Source: Gymnopus androsaceus JB14 (Eukaryota > Basidiomycota > Agaricomycetes > Agaricales > Omphalotaceae). Taken from it: 64,000 nt of DNA. The stretch is from assembly GCA_009733575.1 (NCBI GenBank), contig ML769479.1, forward strand, positions 81,421 to 145,420, read 5' to 3'. Below the pieces are notes generated by a model. The model ran no database searches and was not told the origin of the DNA. It was given only the letters and a program-made list of their open reading frames with translations. The translations under genes and the position numbers were made by a program. Positions within the stretch are counted from its first letter, which is position 1. The number at the start of each line of letters is the position of its first letter. Positions 11,839 through 22,812 of the stretch are shown in pieces.

Positions 11839-12875
11839 CTACAATTTGAGATACTCATCAAGTTTTGGAGGTGCAAGACCAAAGTAGCGTGATGTTTCTG
11901 AACCATGCAAACAGGTATGGCAATTGGTAGGTAAAACAGCAACCAAAAAGTAACACACAATGGGTGACTTATGAACACTGAGATCTTGTGCGTAGTTTAA
12001 AAATGCCCAGTAATTTGCAACTTTTCCAAATCCCCACTTGACAGACATACACAATTCCGCCATGCATGTATTGAACTGCTGCTTCAACAGTGTCAGATCC
12101 TGCACCTTCTTCAACCCAGATACAATCTGCACCGACTTGCCATATGCAGGATCTGCATAAATGAAGAGTTCATGGCCACAGAATCCACGAACATGTACAG
12201 CAAGCTCTTGCGCGAGACCTGACCATGCATACAGGGCACCATCAGAGCTTGTTGACCCTTGATTGGGCCATGGCAGAGTGCAATCATGCTATCAGGGGTG
12301 GTCAAGCCTTGGAACTTGTACGCATGGGCCTTACTGTACCCACTGTAGTAGACATGCTGGTTCATCAGTAGGACGCGCAGTATCTTCAAAGGTAGCATCA
12401 ATAAGTGCAATGATATCAGTTATAGGACAGCCAGCCGCATGTATAGCACTGGCAAACCGTTCGAGTGCATCAATGGAGAAGTGTTTGAAGCTGGTGAGTA
12501 AATGGCCTTTTTTGTGATAGAGATAGTCGGACAGCTGGTTGATAATGCAAGATAGTTGGGCAATTCAATTGAATGGGTAAAGCGGTCAGCAAGATCGGAA
12601 AGACATGAGGGATAAGCAAATTGGTTGCACATTATGACCAGCGCATCAACCGCATTGACAGAGTTGCCTTCTGTTGTGATGAATGGATTGGGAATTTCAA
12701 AGGCATCCACAAGCATGTGCAAGTCCTGCAGTGTAAATCTAGAAACATTCAGCACGCTATAAGCAACCAAGGCCATGGAGACATACCAAGACCACTGTAC
12801 AAGCTTGTTGTCACCTAGCTCTGAGAATTCAAGACAGTGATGAGTTAGATTTGTGCTGGGTATGAAACCGACCAA
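11839..12875 (-). pseudogene. PIF/Harbinger DDE transposase relic
   Basis: From 12875 leftward the protein reads FTLQDLHMLVDAFEIP and VNAVDALVIMCNQFAYP, the N-terminal helical region of the family. It then reaches IHAAGCP and IIALIDATFEDTARPT, with the first catalytic Asp in LIDAT, and after a 1-base shift YYSGYSKAHAYKFQGLTTPD, a hallmark of fungal DDE_4-type enzymes. Further on, IYADPAYGKS supplies the second Asp region. A third frame carries the C-terminal WGFGKVANYWAFLNY segment. At least two frameshifts and stops around 12300 make it non-functional. It faces the Myb-like gene convergently. Confidence 0.75.
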
Positions 12876-13098
12876 ACAACAATCACCCCAATCAGATACA
12901 ATCCAAAAGGTTTAATTTAATGCGAGGAAGGAGGTTGTCAAAGGTTCCCTCAACTACTAATTGATTCAAAGAGAAAAGCACTTGACAGTCGGCACAGACA
13001 GTGCGAGATGAACAAGGTTTATCATTTGGAGGGAGGTTTTGAAAAGCCAACTAATGTACAACAACACGCTGAACTAATCAAGGGGGAAAGCAAACACC

Positions 13099-13216
13099 AA
13101 CGCCCAGGTTCAAGTACGACAACTCAACAAACAAGTTTGCATATCCGCAGTGAAATACCAACGCCCGGGTCAAGTACGCCAACTCAACAAACAACTTTGC
13201 ATATCTCGGGAGCCTT
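13099..13216 (+). repeat. Two-unit 61-bp tandem repeat
   Basis: The unit beginning AACGCCCAGGTTCAAGTACG at 13099 recurs at 13160 as AACGCCCGGGTCAAGTACGC. Both run to CAACAAAC and TTTGCATATC. Confidence 0.8.
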
Positions 13217-13319
13217 TATGTTGCCACGCAATGATACTCCAACTCTCAGGGAGTCCCATGAGTTACCTAACAAGCTTATACGACTGCTGCGCAAGTCACT
13301 TGAGTAGGCATTTTTAACA

Positions 13320-14744
13320 CACTCAGTGAAGAGCAGGCAAGGGGTAAAATCTGTTGGTAAAGCTAGGTAACACTCTGAGAAGCTTCCTCCCTAAAACTAG
13401 ACCAAGCCAACACTTGGGTCCAAGACCTTCCTAATCAACAACAGGCTTGTTGAGGTGTGCACGTTAGGCTCCACCTGCAGTCCTAAGACTGATGTGACCT
13501 CTCTTTCGAGATGAAAACCAGGAATGTTTGACTTAATAGCCAGGAAGTAGAATGAATTGCCTCAGTATTATCCAGGTTACAAGAAGGCCTACCCATTTCA
13601 AAGGTTGCAGAGGATGATGCAGATGTGTCTGAGCATGTACAAATCACTACAGGTCCTAAGATAGAACTGCTGTTTCAGGTATCAAGTCTAACTTGTTATT
13701 CCCTGATAGAATAGCTACCCTTATATACTGAGCGAGATATAATAAAATAGGAAAATGAGAGAAACTGAGCAAGATAGGATGAAACAGAGTAAGTAAATAG
13801 AAAAAGATAAAATAATGTCCATATATGCATGTATACTATGGTTTTGCCTCGATGTTTTCCTGCCTCATTTGTTTGTCTTCCTCAATTGGGTTGACTTTTG
13901 GGATTTTTGGTCCAAATCAACTCGAGTCATTTGCCTTTTTACAAGGCTCGCCAGTTCCTTTAGCAGAACAGCCCTTGGAAGTATTTCTATGTTTTTCCTC
14001 ACCAATGGGAGACTGATTATTATCCCTAGTTCCATGCGGTCTTGAGTCTGGATGCATGGTAGCATATGGATCTTGGTAAAACGCTGAGGCTCGGATAGAA
14101 ACACTCCTTGGTCCTTCTGTGCTCTAGAAGTAGCTACAGCAAGTGGGTCATGTGGCCGCGTTGGATTGCCACGGCTATCTGCCTGGGTGCTTTCCAGTGA
14201 GCGTCAACTTTGAGGGTACCCATTATGGTACTTCCTCATCTCGGTCCAACTTGCTTCATTTAATAAACATGAGTGCTGTGTAGACTCCTCAGTGAGCTGA
14301 TTGCAGAAGCAATGCCTCGTTTTAAGACTTCAATCCCTTGGGTATATCCTTCGATGACCTAGCCTAGTATAACTGGTATGTGGGCTCATCTATCTGCCTC
14401 AGTCAGCAACTTGTTATCCAACAAGCTTGCCTTGCTACACCATACCGCGCATAGGACTTTGATCGAGGCACATTCACAAAGTTAAGTATGGTACCATTGC
14501 ATGTACCATTACTCTGCAACCTCTTGGGTAGAATAGGTCCTTGGTGGATTTCAACTATCAGCTTGGGCTCACTATAGTTCTCTTATTGACCATGTTTTGT
14601 TACTAACAGAACCTAGGATTATTGGTTCTGCACAGTTCTAGCCTTAGCCAAACAATCAGCATATCAATGGGTATCTCTGACTGGCCTGGGCTGCTTGGAG
14701 GTCTTCGGCAGCTCAGGAATATCCTCTTCAATCCAGCTTGCCCT
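13320..14744. other. No supported gene; decayed transposon interior
   Basis: Small ORFs on both strands (for example 13815-14104) lack recognisable motifs and overlap each other. A GATA/AAATAG-rich stretch lies at 13735-13815. In the Harbinger model this would be the decayed middle of the transposase side of the element. Confidence 0.4.
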
Positions 14745-14749
14745 GCTAT
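14745..14749. repeat. Target-site duplication GCTAT, left copy
   Basis: GCTAT precedes the left LTR. The identical pentamer follows the right LTR at 22114-22118. Confidence 0.85.
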
Positions 14750-14964
14750 TGTTGAGATACAGGTATGATGGAGGAGCGAGAGCTAACCTCACGGACAGGG
14801 ATAAGCACGGAGGTGCAGCTCTGACAGACAACGAAGGCGACGATGGACAAAAGAATGTAGTATATGAGATGACGGAGTAACTACATGTACATCTGATGAA
14901 TACTGAACTGTATGTACTTGTTTGTCTACGGTATCTACACGGGCCAAACATCCAAAACACAACA
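14750..14964 (-). repeat. LTR of Ty1/copia-like element (3' LTR in element sense)
   Basis: This is 215 bp, starting TGTTG and ending CAACA. Just inside it, CTCCCACTGGATG reads on the minus strand as CATCCAGTGGGAG immediately before TGTTG, a polypurine tract placed as expected for a minus-strand element. By eye it differs from its partner (21899-22113) at about 27 of 215 positions, nearly all transitions. Confidence 0.87.
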
Positions 14965-15233
14965 CTCCCACTGGATGTGAGGACCAGGAAGAAAGTAGGA
15001 AGAAAGGACCTCACAAATAACAAACCAACAAAAATCAAACTTCAATCAAATCTTTCAATTCACCAATGAAAACTCCCACCCAAACAAAGTCCAACAGAAC
15101 ACTGTGAGAATGGGTACTCCATGGGAACCACGACAAGAAAGCCAATGGCAGCAACATGGAACAGAAGACAGCAGATGCGAGTGCAAAGGGGAGCTAGGGG
15201 TAGAATGAGTACTCCACAGAAGCTCACCAGAAC

Positions 15234-16193
15234 TCAATCTGAATCTGCATCATTGATAGGGAGAGCAGATTCATGGACAATCTTGAATGCTGCCTCAACT
15301 TCATATGGATCAGGTGCAGGAGAGGCACTGCTCTGGGATGCCATGATGGTGGCAAAAGCACCCTCAAGCCGAGCGGAGCAGGCAGCCGTAGCAGAATGTG
15401 CACCAATTTCCTCTGCAGGCTCTGGAGGAGGGTCATTGTATCTCCCAGGCTTGGGTGCACCAGTGATGACCCAGTCTTTGATAGCCTGTGGCATGTTGTA
15501 GACACACTGATCAGCAATATGACCAGTATGACCACAGCGATGGCACTGGTCATTATGAACAGTGGAACACCAACGGAACCTTTTGTCGGAATTGCTAGAA
15601 TAGGCAGCACGCAGACTACTCCCACTGGCTTGAGAACAAGGAGGGTAAGAAGGAGTGTATGAGCCACAAGCAGCAAATGCCTCTTCCTTCTTAATCAAGG
15701 GATCAGGATCATAGGCAGGATTACCATTACCAACACATTCAACAAGTAAGGTATCCTTGACTGTCTTTAACGTAGGATTTGGGGACATGTTAAAGATGCG
15801 CTTCCAAACGCCGTAAAATGCGGGATTGAGACTAGCAAGAAGAGTGAACATATGGTGAGTATCACTAGGACGGTGACCAAAACCTTCAAGAGACTTCATC
15901 AGGTCATCACACTGGCTGATATAGATGGCGATGGGTTGGTCAAGGTTGTGATGCAGATGGGTGAAGTTAGCCTAGGAAGTGACCTGGTCACAGAGAGTAG
16001 AGGTGATACAAAATTCTTTGACCTTTTTCCATACAGCAAGACTGGAATCCAAGTCTGCAATGTAATGCTGGTAGTCCGGATGGACGCGAGTGAAGATGAT
16101 GAGCACAAGCTTGGAATCAACAGCTTCCTTCCCAGTTGGAACAGCAGCAGCAATTTTCCGAATGTAGTCGGCACCACAGCCGGTAAAGAACAT
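15234..16193 (-). pseudogene. Copia-type Gag with CCHC zinc knuckle, one premature stop
   Basis: One reading frame runs from 16193 to 15234. It contains YIADLDSSLAVWKKVKEFC (a UBN2/Gag-like helix), FTLLASLNPAFYGVWKRIF, and the zinc knuckle CHRCGHTGHIADQC (Cys, Cys, His, Cys) near 15510-15550. The frame is broken only by TAG at 15972-15974, in SxANFTHLHHNLDQP, where CAG (Gln) would be a one-step C-to-T ancestor. Gag packages the element RNA into virus-like particles. Without pol the element would have depended on another element. Confidence 0.82.
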
Positions 16194-16204
16194 GTTCCAT
16201 CACC

Positions 16205-16595
16205 TGTAGCTACTAGCTGATCACATCAGCCTTGGGGAATTGCCCAAAGTCTGATGTGATCAGCAAGGGGAATTGCTCAAGCACCCAGGTATAGCACAAT
16301 TAGGCAGGGTAGAATCCCTTGGGGAGCTACCCAAGATGATCATCTGGCAAATTTATCAACACTGATAACCCAGAGCCATCGTAACATCATTTATTATCAA
16401 TCACTGTCCTCCATGATGAAGCAGATGGGCCGGACGCCATACAGATCTGGCCTGGGACAGTGCTTGATCTGAGTAAAATGTTGGTATGAGGATTAGAACC
16501 CCAAGCAATTCCAATATTAATCTCGTGATACCGCAAGGAAACGGGACATGTTAACACCTTTGCCATTTGACCGATAAGCTATGTACAATGTAGTT
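16205..16595 (-). repeat. tRNA-like (SINE-type) repeat, copy 1
   Basis: Reading the minus strand, TAGCTTATCGGTCAAATGGC fits a Pol III A box and GGTTCTAATCC at 16500-16490 fits a B box. These are followed by about 280 bp of unique tail ending near TGATGTGATCAGCTAG at 16205. A related sequence in opposite orientation occurs at about 21330-21695. No cloverleaf with a paired acceptor stem can be drawn, so this is a tRNA-derived repeat and not a tRNA gene. Confidence 0.6.
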
Positions 16596-16715
16596 AGGCT
16601 ATAGTCCCTACTTCATCAACACAAATAAAACCCAAAGAAAGTAAATCATTATAAAAAGCTGATCCAGAGCAGTAATATGTTGTACATAGATACTAAAAGG
16701 CTCAATAATTGATAA

Positions 16716-18962
16716 TCAAACCCCAGACACATGATAGACATCCTCCAGCACCTCTGTCAGCCTCTCCTCATGGACCACTGCTTCCTGCTGCTGAAAGCCC
16801 TTTGTCTTCTCTCTTCCTCTGTCCTCTGGCTGCATCATGCGCTGCCACTTGCTAAACCTAATGGTGTGGTCTTCCAAATCAATTCTGGGATCAAATGTCT
16901 TGCATCCCCACTGAATCCACACTCCTACTGCAATAGGACAATTCTGCTTGGAGATTCCCGAAAATCCTGACCTTGTCTTGTACTTGCAAAACATGGTGGC
17001 CAAAGGTTGCCGCTAAAAGAGATCCATCCAGGGACCATGACGCATATGAAGGTATAATGTATTCGACTCGCAAAGGCTCTATGGGCTTTTCGTCTCGTTG
17101 CAAAATGTCAGAAAAAAAAACACATCAGCACTGAAACAAGAGAAAAGGGACAATGAGACAACAAGCTCATCCTCCACAGTTACCAGGTAAGGTAGGGGAC
17201 AGGCAAACCCAGCCAACCCCACGTGGCCAATTGTGATGGACTTTATTTGGTAATTTCATCAGTGAAACTACTCTTCAAATAACTGTGCTCTCTCTGAGGG
17301 ATATTTACAAAATGTGCTCCCAACAATTATCAGAAACATATCTTACCTCAACACTGAGCTTTTTTTCATCATTTTAAAGTGGAAACCGAGAGAGTTACTT
17401 AGGTTACAGTCAATAATCATATATCTTGTAAATAAATCTCTCAGATTTGAATGAAAAATCACAGGAAAAATCACATAGCCTCATGAGATGTATTCAAATA
17501 AAATGTTCGAAATGGATTTGCCAAAAAGACTTTGGTTGGGCTAATATAAGACGAAGAAGAAAAAGTTACTAAATAAGGTGCGTGATGTAACGTGTGACAT
17601 GCTCGCGTGGGGTTGGTCGGGCTTGCCTGTCCCCTACCTTATACAGAACAAATAGCCTCACACGCTTGTGGTACCGCTCGATGTTATGCTCAATAACAGT
17701 GTTTCGTGCATGCGAGAGTTGCGATTGGTCAGTGAGGATTTTCTATGACATTGTGAAGAGTGCACAAGAATAACTAAGAGTTAATTGGGTTGGAGGGAAG
17801 GAACAGGACCAACTAACCTCCTTCACCACCTTCATATCCTTCGCACTATCCATTAGCATCTCGTACCAATTGGTCATATTGGGGTCGCTGGCAGTTTTTG
17901 AGTCTCAACAAGAAGCTGTTGAGAGGATATCATGGCAAACTCAGAGACCTTTTCTTGACGGAGAAAGGAGCTATGGAGGGCTGACATTAGAATAAAGAAA
18001 CATTGTACTACGCCACAACCCCACTTACCAAAAATTCCCAACCTGGACACCAGACTCTGCCATCCTTGAACTAGCCTCCCTCCCAGTCCTGTTCTTGCCG
18101 TTGTGCACAAACAAGCTCGTATTGTTTTTGGCAACAATTTTACGGTGGATGATGAGGTTCGGTTTGCCGCAAGGGGATTTTGAGCACAATCTCAATGCAC
18201 CCATCATCTGTGCCATTTTTGATGTAGGAATAGATGTTTTCTGCTCATCCGAGGACCTGAGAGAGTATAGAAAGAGTTTTAGTTTATGAAAAAACGAAAG
18301 AACTAAAAATGGACCCTGGGCGAGAAGTTCAATCCCAAGGCAATCACACAAGTGATGCTATACTATCCTGTGCAGTGGGGTCCGATAATCACATTTAGAT
18401 ACAAGCTAGGCTGAAACTCGACGTAATTGTATGTGATGAGATTGTGAAGCTGAATATGGGTTATCAAGCCAGGAATGAATCCGAGTAAAAGATTTAGTAC
18501 ACAATGAAAGAAGAGTTTGAGAAGGCGCACCCATTGGTTGGATCTCTAGAAAGCATCGCAGAGTGTGGTAGGGTACCTCCCTGAGTAATAATGGTCCCTG
18601 GTTGGTGTGCTGAGAGTCGGACTGGCTATAAAATAATCAATGTTAGCAAGACTGCTGGCATAACTACTAACCAGGAACCCCAAGGTCACAAGCTCCATTA
18701 AAGTAGGGATGCTATGGCAGGTGAAAGCATTCAAAAGCGGGGTAGTATATAAGGATGGGGATGAATGGCAAGCATGCGGTAGGTGCGTTGGTGAGTGATT
18801 GAAAACAAGAAGGCAGCGTGAGAACACGCTGAATGATGGGTGCACTGTCAACAATTGTCGTTCAGCACAACTCACCGAATATGAAGCTGAGTTTGGATAA
18901 ATCTCGGACCCACCGGATATTGTTCTTAATGGTATAACGCAGACTCTGAGTGAAAACCGCAT
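16716..18962 (-). pseudogene. Unrecognised multi-exon gene remnant inside the LTR element
   Basis: Several minus-strand pieces look like exons of one real protein, separated by GT-AG introns. They are NLIIHRKIVAKNNTSLFVHN near 18140, SGVQVGNFW before a donor near 18035, NWYEMLMDSAKDMKVVKE near 17850, HNIERYHKRVRLFVLYK near 17670, and EPLRVEYIIPSYASWSLDGS near 17050. Other parts are full of stops. I do not recognise the family and give no function. Lying between inverted tRNA-like repeats beside a histone H1 relic, it may be a captured host gene or part of another transposon. Confidence 0.35.
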
Positions 18963-19894
18963 CCAAATTCAAGCAAAATAGCCTGCAGCATGATTGCATT
19001 GCAAAAATAGGTATCCCAACTTCAGTCCACTGTGTATAATAGCAAGCTCGACAATGAAAAATTAAGATACGGGCATCAACATTTGAGGATGGGATATTGG
19101 GTACTATTTAAGCATAATGAGTGAAATTAAACCTGTTCAGATTGCTGAAGGCTAACTCAACAAGGTTATACTTACTTTCAAGTAAAGTTACTATACCAAA
19201 GACACGTTAAACAGTGTCGAGTATTATACCATCATTCAGTCAACGAGATTGTGTTATATAATGTACTTGAAGTGTATTTCTCCTGGTACACATTAAAATC
19301 GAACGTATAACGGCCCCAGAGTATTGTTAATGGAGCAGACAAACTAGCCATGGTGATATTCAAGTGTCGGGGGCATCCTTACCAACTACTATCAAGGGTA
19401 TTTTACTTATTAAGCAAACTTTCTTGAGTAGCAGAGACTAAATATATGTATTAATTTGGTCCCGATGGGTCCGGATGGTATCTAGTATCATCTCTTTGCT
19501 TGAGACCATCATTTTGAAGGACAAGCTCGAAAGGAACGTCTGTTAAGTGCCTGCAGACCGCGTTTCCGAATGTGATTTGTTGGCAATCTCAGATTCTCGC
19601 AGTTGAACTTTGCTCTCAACCAACTCACAATTCAATGGATCACTACGCAAAACTTGCCTAAACCTCTTTGGGACCATGGTACGTGCATATCATTTGCTTA
19701 TAATGTTTATTTTGAACTTTTTCTGACTTTATTTCCTATTATAGCTCGAATAATTCAATAACATCAACTTTTCATATGGCAACTTCAACCTGGAGATCCT
19801 ACTCCAGTATCTGAAAACTCTTATCACCTCCTCCTCCTTTTGTAACAATGCTCAATGATCCCTTCTCACTCTCATCCACCCTCCCTGGTGATTT

Positions 19895-21022
19895 TCTCCA
19901 TCCACCCAGCTTGGCTGAATCAATCCTGAGCAACTTCGACTCCACCGTTGCTTTCTACCCAAAACTGTCTGTCGAGCTCGCTTGTATACTCCCTCTGCTA
20001 GAACTTGTATGGATTGCGTAGACAATTCATCTGCAAAAAGGAATTTGAATTCTGCTCTTTCCTTTCTCATGAGTTGATGCTTTCGTCTTGTGCACACTCA
20101 GTATTCCAATCAATAATCAACTGTTAGGTTGTAAAACAATTTGAGGGAGAACAAGAGCAGTAATCCTCAAGAATTTATTTGGTTGTAGTGGTTCCGTGAG
20201 CACCGGTTTCATCCCTCCTCTTGTGCTGATGAAACATCTTTGTGCTCCCCAAGGGTCAGTGTTCCATGGTTTCTATTGTGTACTTTGAGCTCATCTCTAT
20301 CGTTATCAGGTCCTTCTGGTTGGGTCAAGCTCACTCCCAAGACCAAGCCCGATGCTTCCAAGGAGGTTTGTTCTTGTTGTCTTTTGTCTCGTCGTTCTAT
20401 TATTCACTTCGCTGACAGAATGTGAAGCCTCCTTTCCAAGACCTCTGCCTCCAAGACTACAAAGAAGCCAGCCAGCAAGGCAGCAGCAACTAAAGCTACG
20501 GTGAGTCTGATTTGTTTTTGGTCTCTAAAATCTCTGTCTAACTGTTACTCTGCTTGTAGACCAAGTCCAAGACCACCAAAGCTGCTACCACTAAATCAAA
20601 GGCAGCCACTAAGGCTCCAGCCAAAAAGTCTACCACCACTGCCCAGTCCACCAAAGCTGCGACTAAGGCCCCGGCGACGGAAGAAGGTTTGTCAATTCAT
20701 CTTCGTATTTTTGTTGGTGCTGACTATCTATGTCTAGGTCGTTGCCAGCGAAGAAAGTTATCTGCCAAACCCAAGGCTTCAACGACCACCAAGAAGACAA
20801 CGACAGCAAAGCGTGCTCCAGCCAAAAAGGTGCAGTAAGATTTCTGGGTTCATGAAATCTTGTCTAACTCTTCCTTGTAGGCTGTGACAGGAACTTCCGC
20901 TACCTCCAAAGTGAAGACCGCAGCAAAGAAAATGACAAAGAAAGCCTGCTTCGAAGCCTGCTGCTGCCAAGCCCAAACTGGCAACAACCAAATCCCGCAG
21001 TGGACGCACGGTTAAGGCATAG
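19895..21022 (+). pseudogene. Histone H1 (linker histone) pseudogene
   Basis: The end of the globular domain is visible as GPSGWVKLTPKTKPDASKE (20313-20369). A Lys/Ala/Pro/Thr-rich tail follows in several exons split by 50-60 nt introns: KTSASKTTKKPASKAAATKA, TKSKTTKAATTKSKAATKAP, STTTKKTTTAKRAPAKK, and KPASKPAAAKPKLATTKSRS to the stop at about 21022. Upstream, HPAWL near 19900 and RQFICKKEFEF near 20025 are faint traces of the globular fold. At least two 1-base insertions (the T run near 20440 and the A run near 20940) break the tail frame. H1 compacts nucleosome arrays; this copy is unlikely to work. Confidence 0.7.
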
Positions 21023-21329
21023 AGATCTCTTCTATGTTCCGTTGGGTCTTTGTTGTGCTTGGTGTCGTTCATAGCTGGTACGTGTGCGAGTGCAGGTCGA
21101 TATGGTGGAGGAGGGAGGCTACCACCATCATTATCTAGCTTGCTGAGTCCTTCGCAGTTTGCCTGGTAAGCTGGTTACTTCACATAGGAATGGGTATGGG
21201 TGTAGGAAGGTATTGGTTCTTTGATGCTCACGGACTCTTTGTTTGCCACCATCGCTATTATATTCAATGTACAATTGAAATTAATATATTACTATTATAT
21301 ATGTGCACATGAAGTGAGTGGTATAGGCT

Positions 21330-21695
21330 GATTACAATGGAAGGTTTGTATCGATCAAATGGTATAATGTTAGCGCGTCCTGTTTCTATCTGCAGATCAT
21401 GAGAATAATATTGGAAGCTGCGAGGGTTCAATCCTCCATGCTACCAATATTTTACTCCAATCAAGCACTGCCCTGGGCCAGATCCGTAAGGTGTCCGGCC
21501 CATCCGTCTCGTTACTGGGGCAGGTAATTGATAATGATTAAATTATAGAGGGTTTGGGTTATCAGTGCTGATAAATATACCAGATGATTCCTTGGGCATT
21601 TCCCCTACCTGGGTGCTTGGGCAATTCCCCTTGTTGATCACATCAGACTTTGGGTAGTTCCCCAAGCTGATGTGATTCCCTAGCTGCTATGGCTG
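21330..21695 (+). repeat. tRNA-like (SINE-type) repeat, copy 2, inverted relative to copy 1
   Basis: GATCAAATGG, then GGGTTCAATCC near 21424, then GGGCCAGATCCGTAAGGTGT, TTGGGTTATCAGTGCTGATA and GCTGATGTGATTCCCTAGCT follow the same order as copy 1. The B box lacks one base relative to the 11-nt consensus. The pair 16205-16595 / 21330-21695 forms a long inverted repeat around a 4.7-kb block. Confidence 0.6.
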
Positions 21696-21898
21696 GTTCC
21701 ATGTCTTTGAGACAGAACCAAAATTTGTGGGGCTGATTGGCTTGAGGTTGTCAAGAGACAAAATGTGATGGGTGGCAATTCCCATTGTAGAAAGCGGCAG
21801 CAGGGGAGAAGCCGGAAAGAAAGAAAGAAAGGATGATGCTATGAAAAAGAGAAGATGTGTCAATCAGAGCTACAGCCTAGTTGGTGGGGCCCATAACC

Positions 21899-22113
21899 TG
21901 TTGAGACACGGGTATGATGGAGGAGCAAGAGCTAACCTCACGGACAGGGATAAGCGCGGAGGCGCGACTCTGATGGATGACAAAGGCAACAATGGACAAA
22001 AGAATATAGTATATGAGATGACGGAGCAACTACATGTACATCCAACAAATACTGAACTGTATGTACTTGTTTGTCTACGGCATCTACACAGTCTGAACAG
22101 CCAAAACGCAACA
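21899..22113 (-). repeat. LTR of Ty1/copia-like element (5' LTR in element sense)
   Basis: This is 215 bp, TGTTG...CAACA, the partner of 14750-14964. It is followed by the duplication GCTAT (22114-22118). The adjacent bases 21888-21898 give GGTTATGGGCC on the minus strand, a candidate primer-binding site. Confidence 0.87.
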
Positions 22114-22255
22114 GCTATATCTGTCATTGCTTCAAAAAGCTTGGTGGTCAATGCTTCAGCTGCCATGTCATCATCTAGAGCTTCGGAGGCATAGACAATG
22201 GCGGAAACTAGCAGTGCATCCATATTCAAGCTCTCTGGTGGCAGTGAGGCCATCC
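22114..22255 (-). pseudogene. Possible N-terminus of an interrupted transposase
   Basis: From an ATG at 22255 the frame reads MDALLVSAIVYASEALDDD and AAEALTTKLFEAMTDIA, up to the exact point where the LTR element entered. If the LTR element and one GCTAT are removed, the frame stays open into 14744 and leftward for dozens of codons. It may be the start of the Harbinger transposase, but similarity is too weak to be sure. Confidence 0.35.
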
Positions 22256-22812
22256 TGAGCCCAAAAATGAACCTTCTCTTGTGAAATCCCCAAAATGCAG
22301 AAAGTGATGAAAATTTTGCTTCAAAAATGGCAGGCTGTAGCAAGCACAAATTGTTGTAATTCTGGTCGGGTTTTTGCTTCGGATGAGAAAGTGGGTGGCG
22401 ATAGAGATTTTACGATTCTTGTTTCTAGTGTAGAGTATGTAGAAGTAGCTCGAAAACAAAAAGAACTGTAAAAAAAGCCAAATTTCGCAGCTGCCAGCGG
22501 CAAAATTTGCCAGCCCGAAACATCCCTAGTCTGCAGTACCTAATTTGACTTGACCTAAGTTTTAAAGTATCATATTTTGCTTCATAAAGGGCAATTCGAA
22601 CACAAACTACTATCAAAATCCAACAGTATAGACTAGACATAGAAATAACTGACACCTCAGAAGGCACTATGCTCAGACCCACACCCAAAGCATTCCCGGC
22701 ACATGTCTTTCTTCTTCAACCTGATTTTGTCAATAGTACAGACCTGGCAACAGAAACTTTCGGGAAGAAGTCGGGTGCCATACCACTATTCAATGTGACA
22801 GACACACAGCGT

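Larger units (their letters stand above)
14750..22113 (-). mobile_element. LTR retrotransposon, 215-bp LTRs, gag only, carrying foreign genes
   Basis: Two LTRs of equal length are flanked by the 5-bp duplication GCTAT, which defines one insertion of 7.36 kb. On the minus strand the 5' LTR (22113 to 21899) is followed directly by GGTTATGGGCCC, which could pair with the anticodon-arm region of initiator tRNA-Met as in copia-type half-tRNA priming (inference). Gag lies next to the far LTR at 16193-15234. No protease, integrase or reverse transcriptase was found. The 5.5 kb between the leader and gag is foreign: inverted tRNA-like repeats surrounding a histone H1 pseudogene and an unknown gene relic. 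Confidence 0.85.
9643..22533. mobile_element. Probable PIF/Harbinger element split by later insertions
   Basis: The left edge reads TTGGGATGTTTTGGGCTGGC AAATTTTGCCG from 9643, and the right edge (reverse complement, ending 22533) reads TAGGGATGTTTCGGGCTGGC AAATTTTGCCG; similarity continues for about 55 bp. Between them lie a Myb/SANT-like gene (+) near the left end, a DDE transposase relic (-), and a transposase-N-terminus-like ORF (-) near the right end; two-gene content of this kind is the PIF/Harbinger layout. The LTR retrotransposon 14750-22113 accounts for over half of the length. A 3-bp TWA duplication is not evident, so two different Harbinger relics remain possible. Confidence 0.45.

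Noticed and set aside
14664..15038. Minus-strand 124-codon ORF at the left LTR
   Set aside because: It runs across the LTR border and its counterpart in the other LTR (21870-22349) differs outside it, so it is LTR sequence and not a gene.
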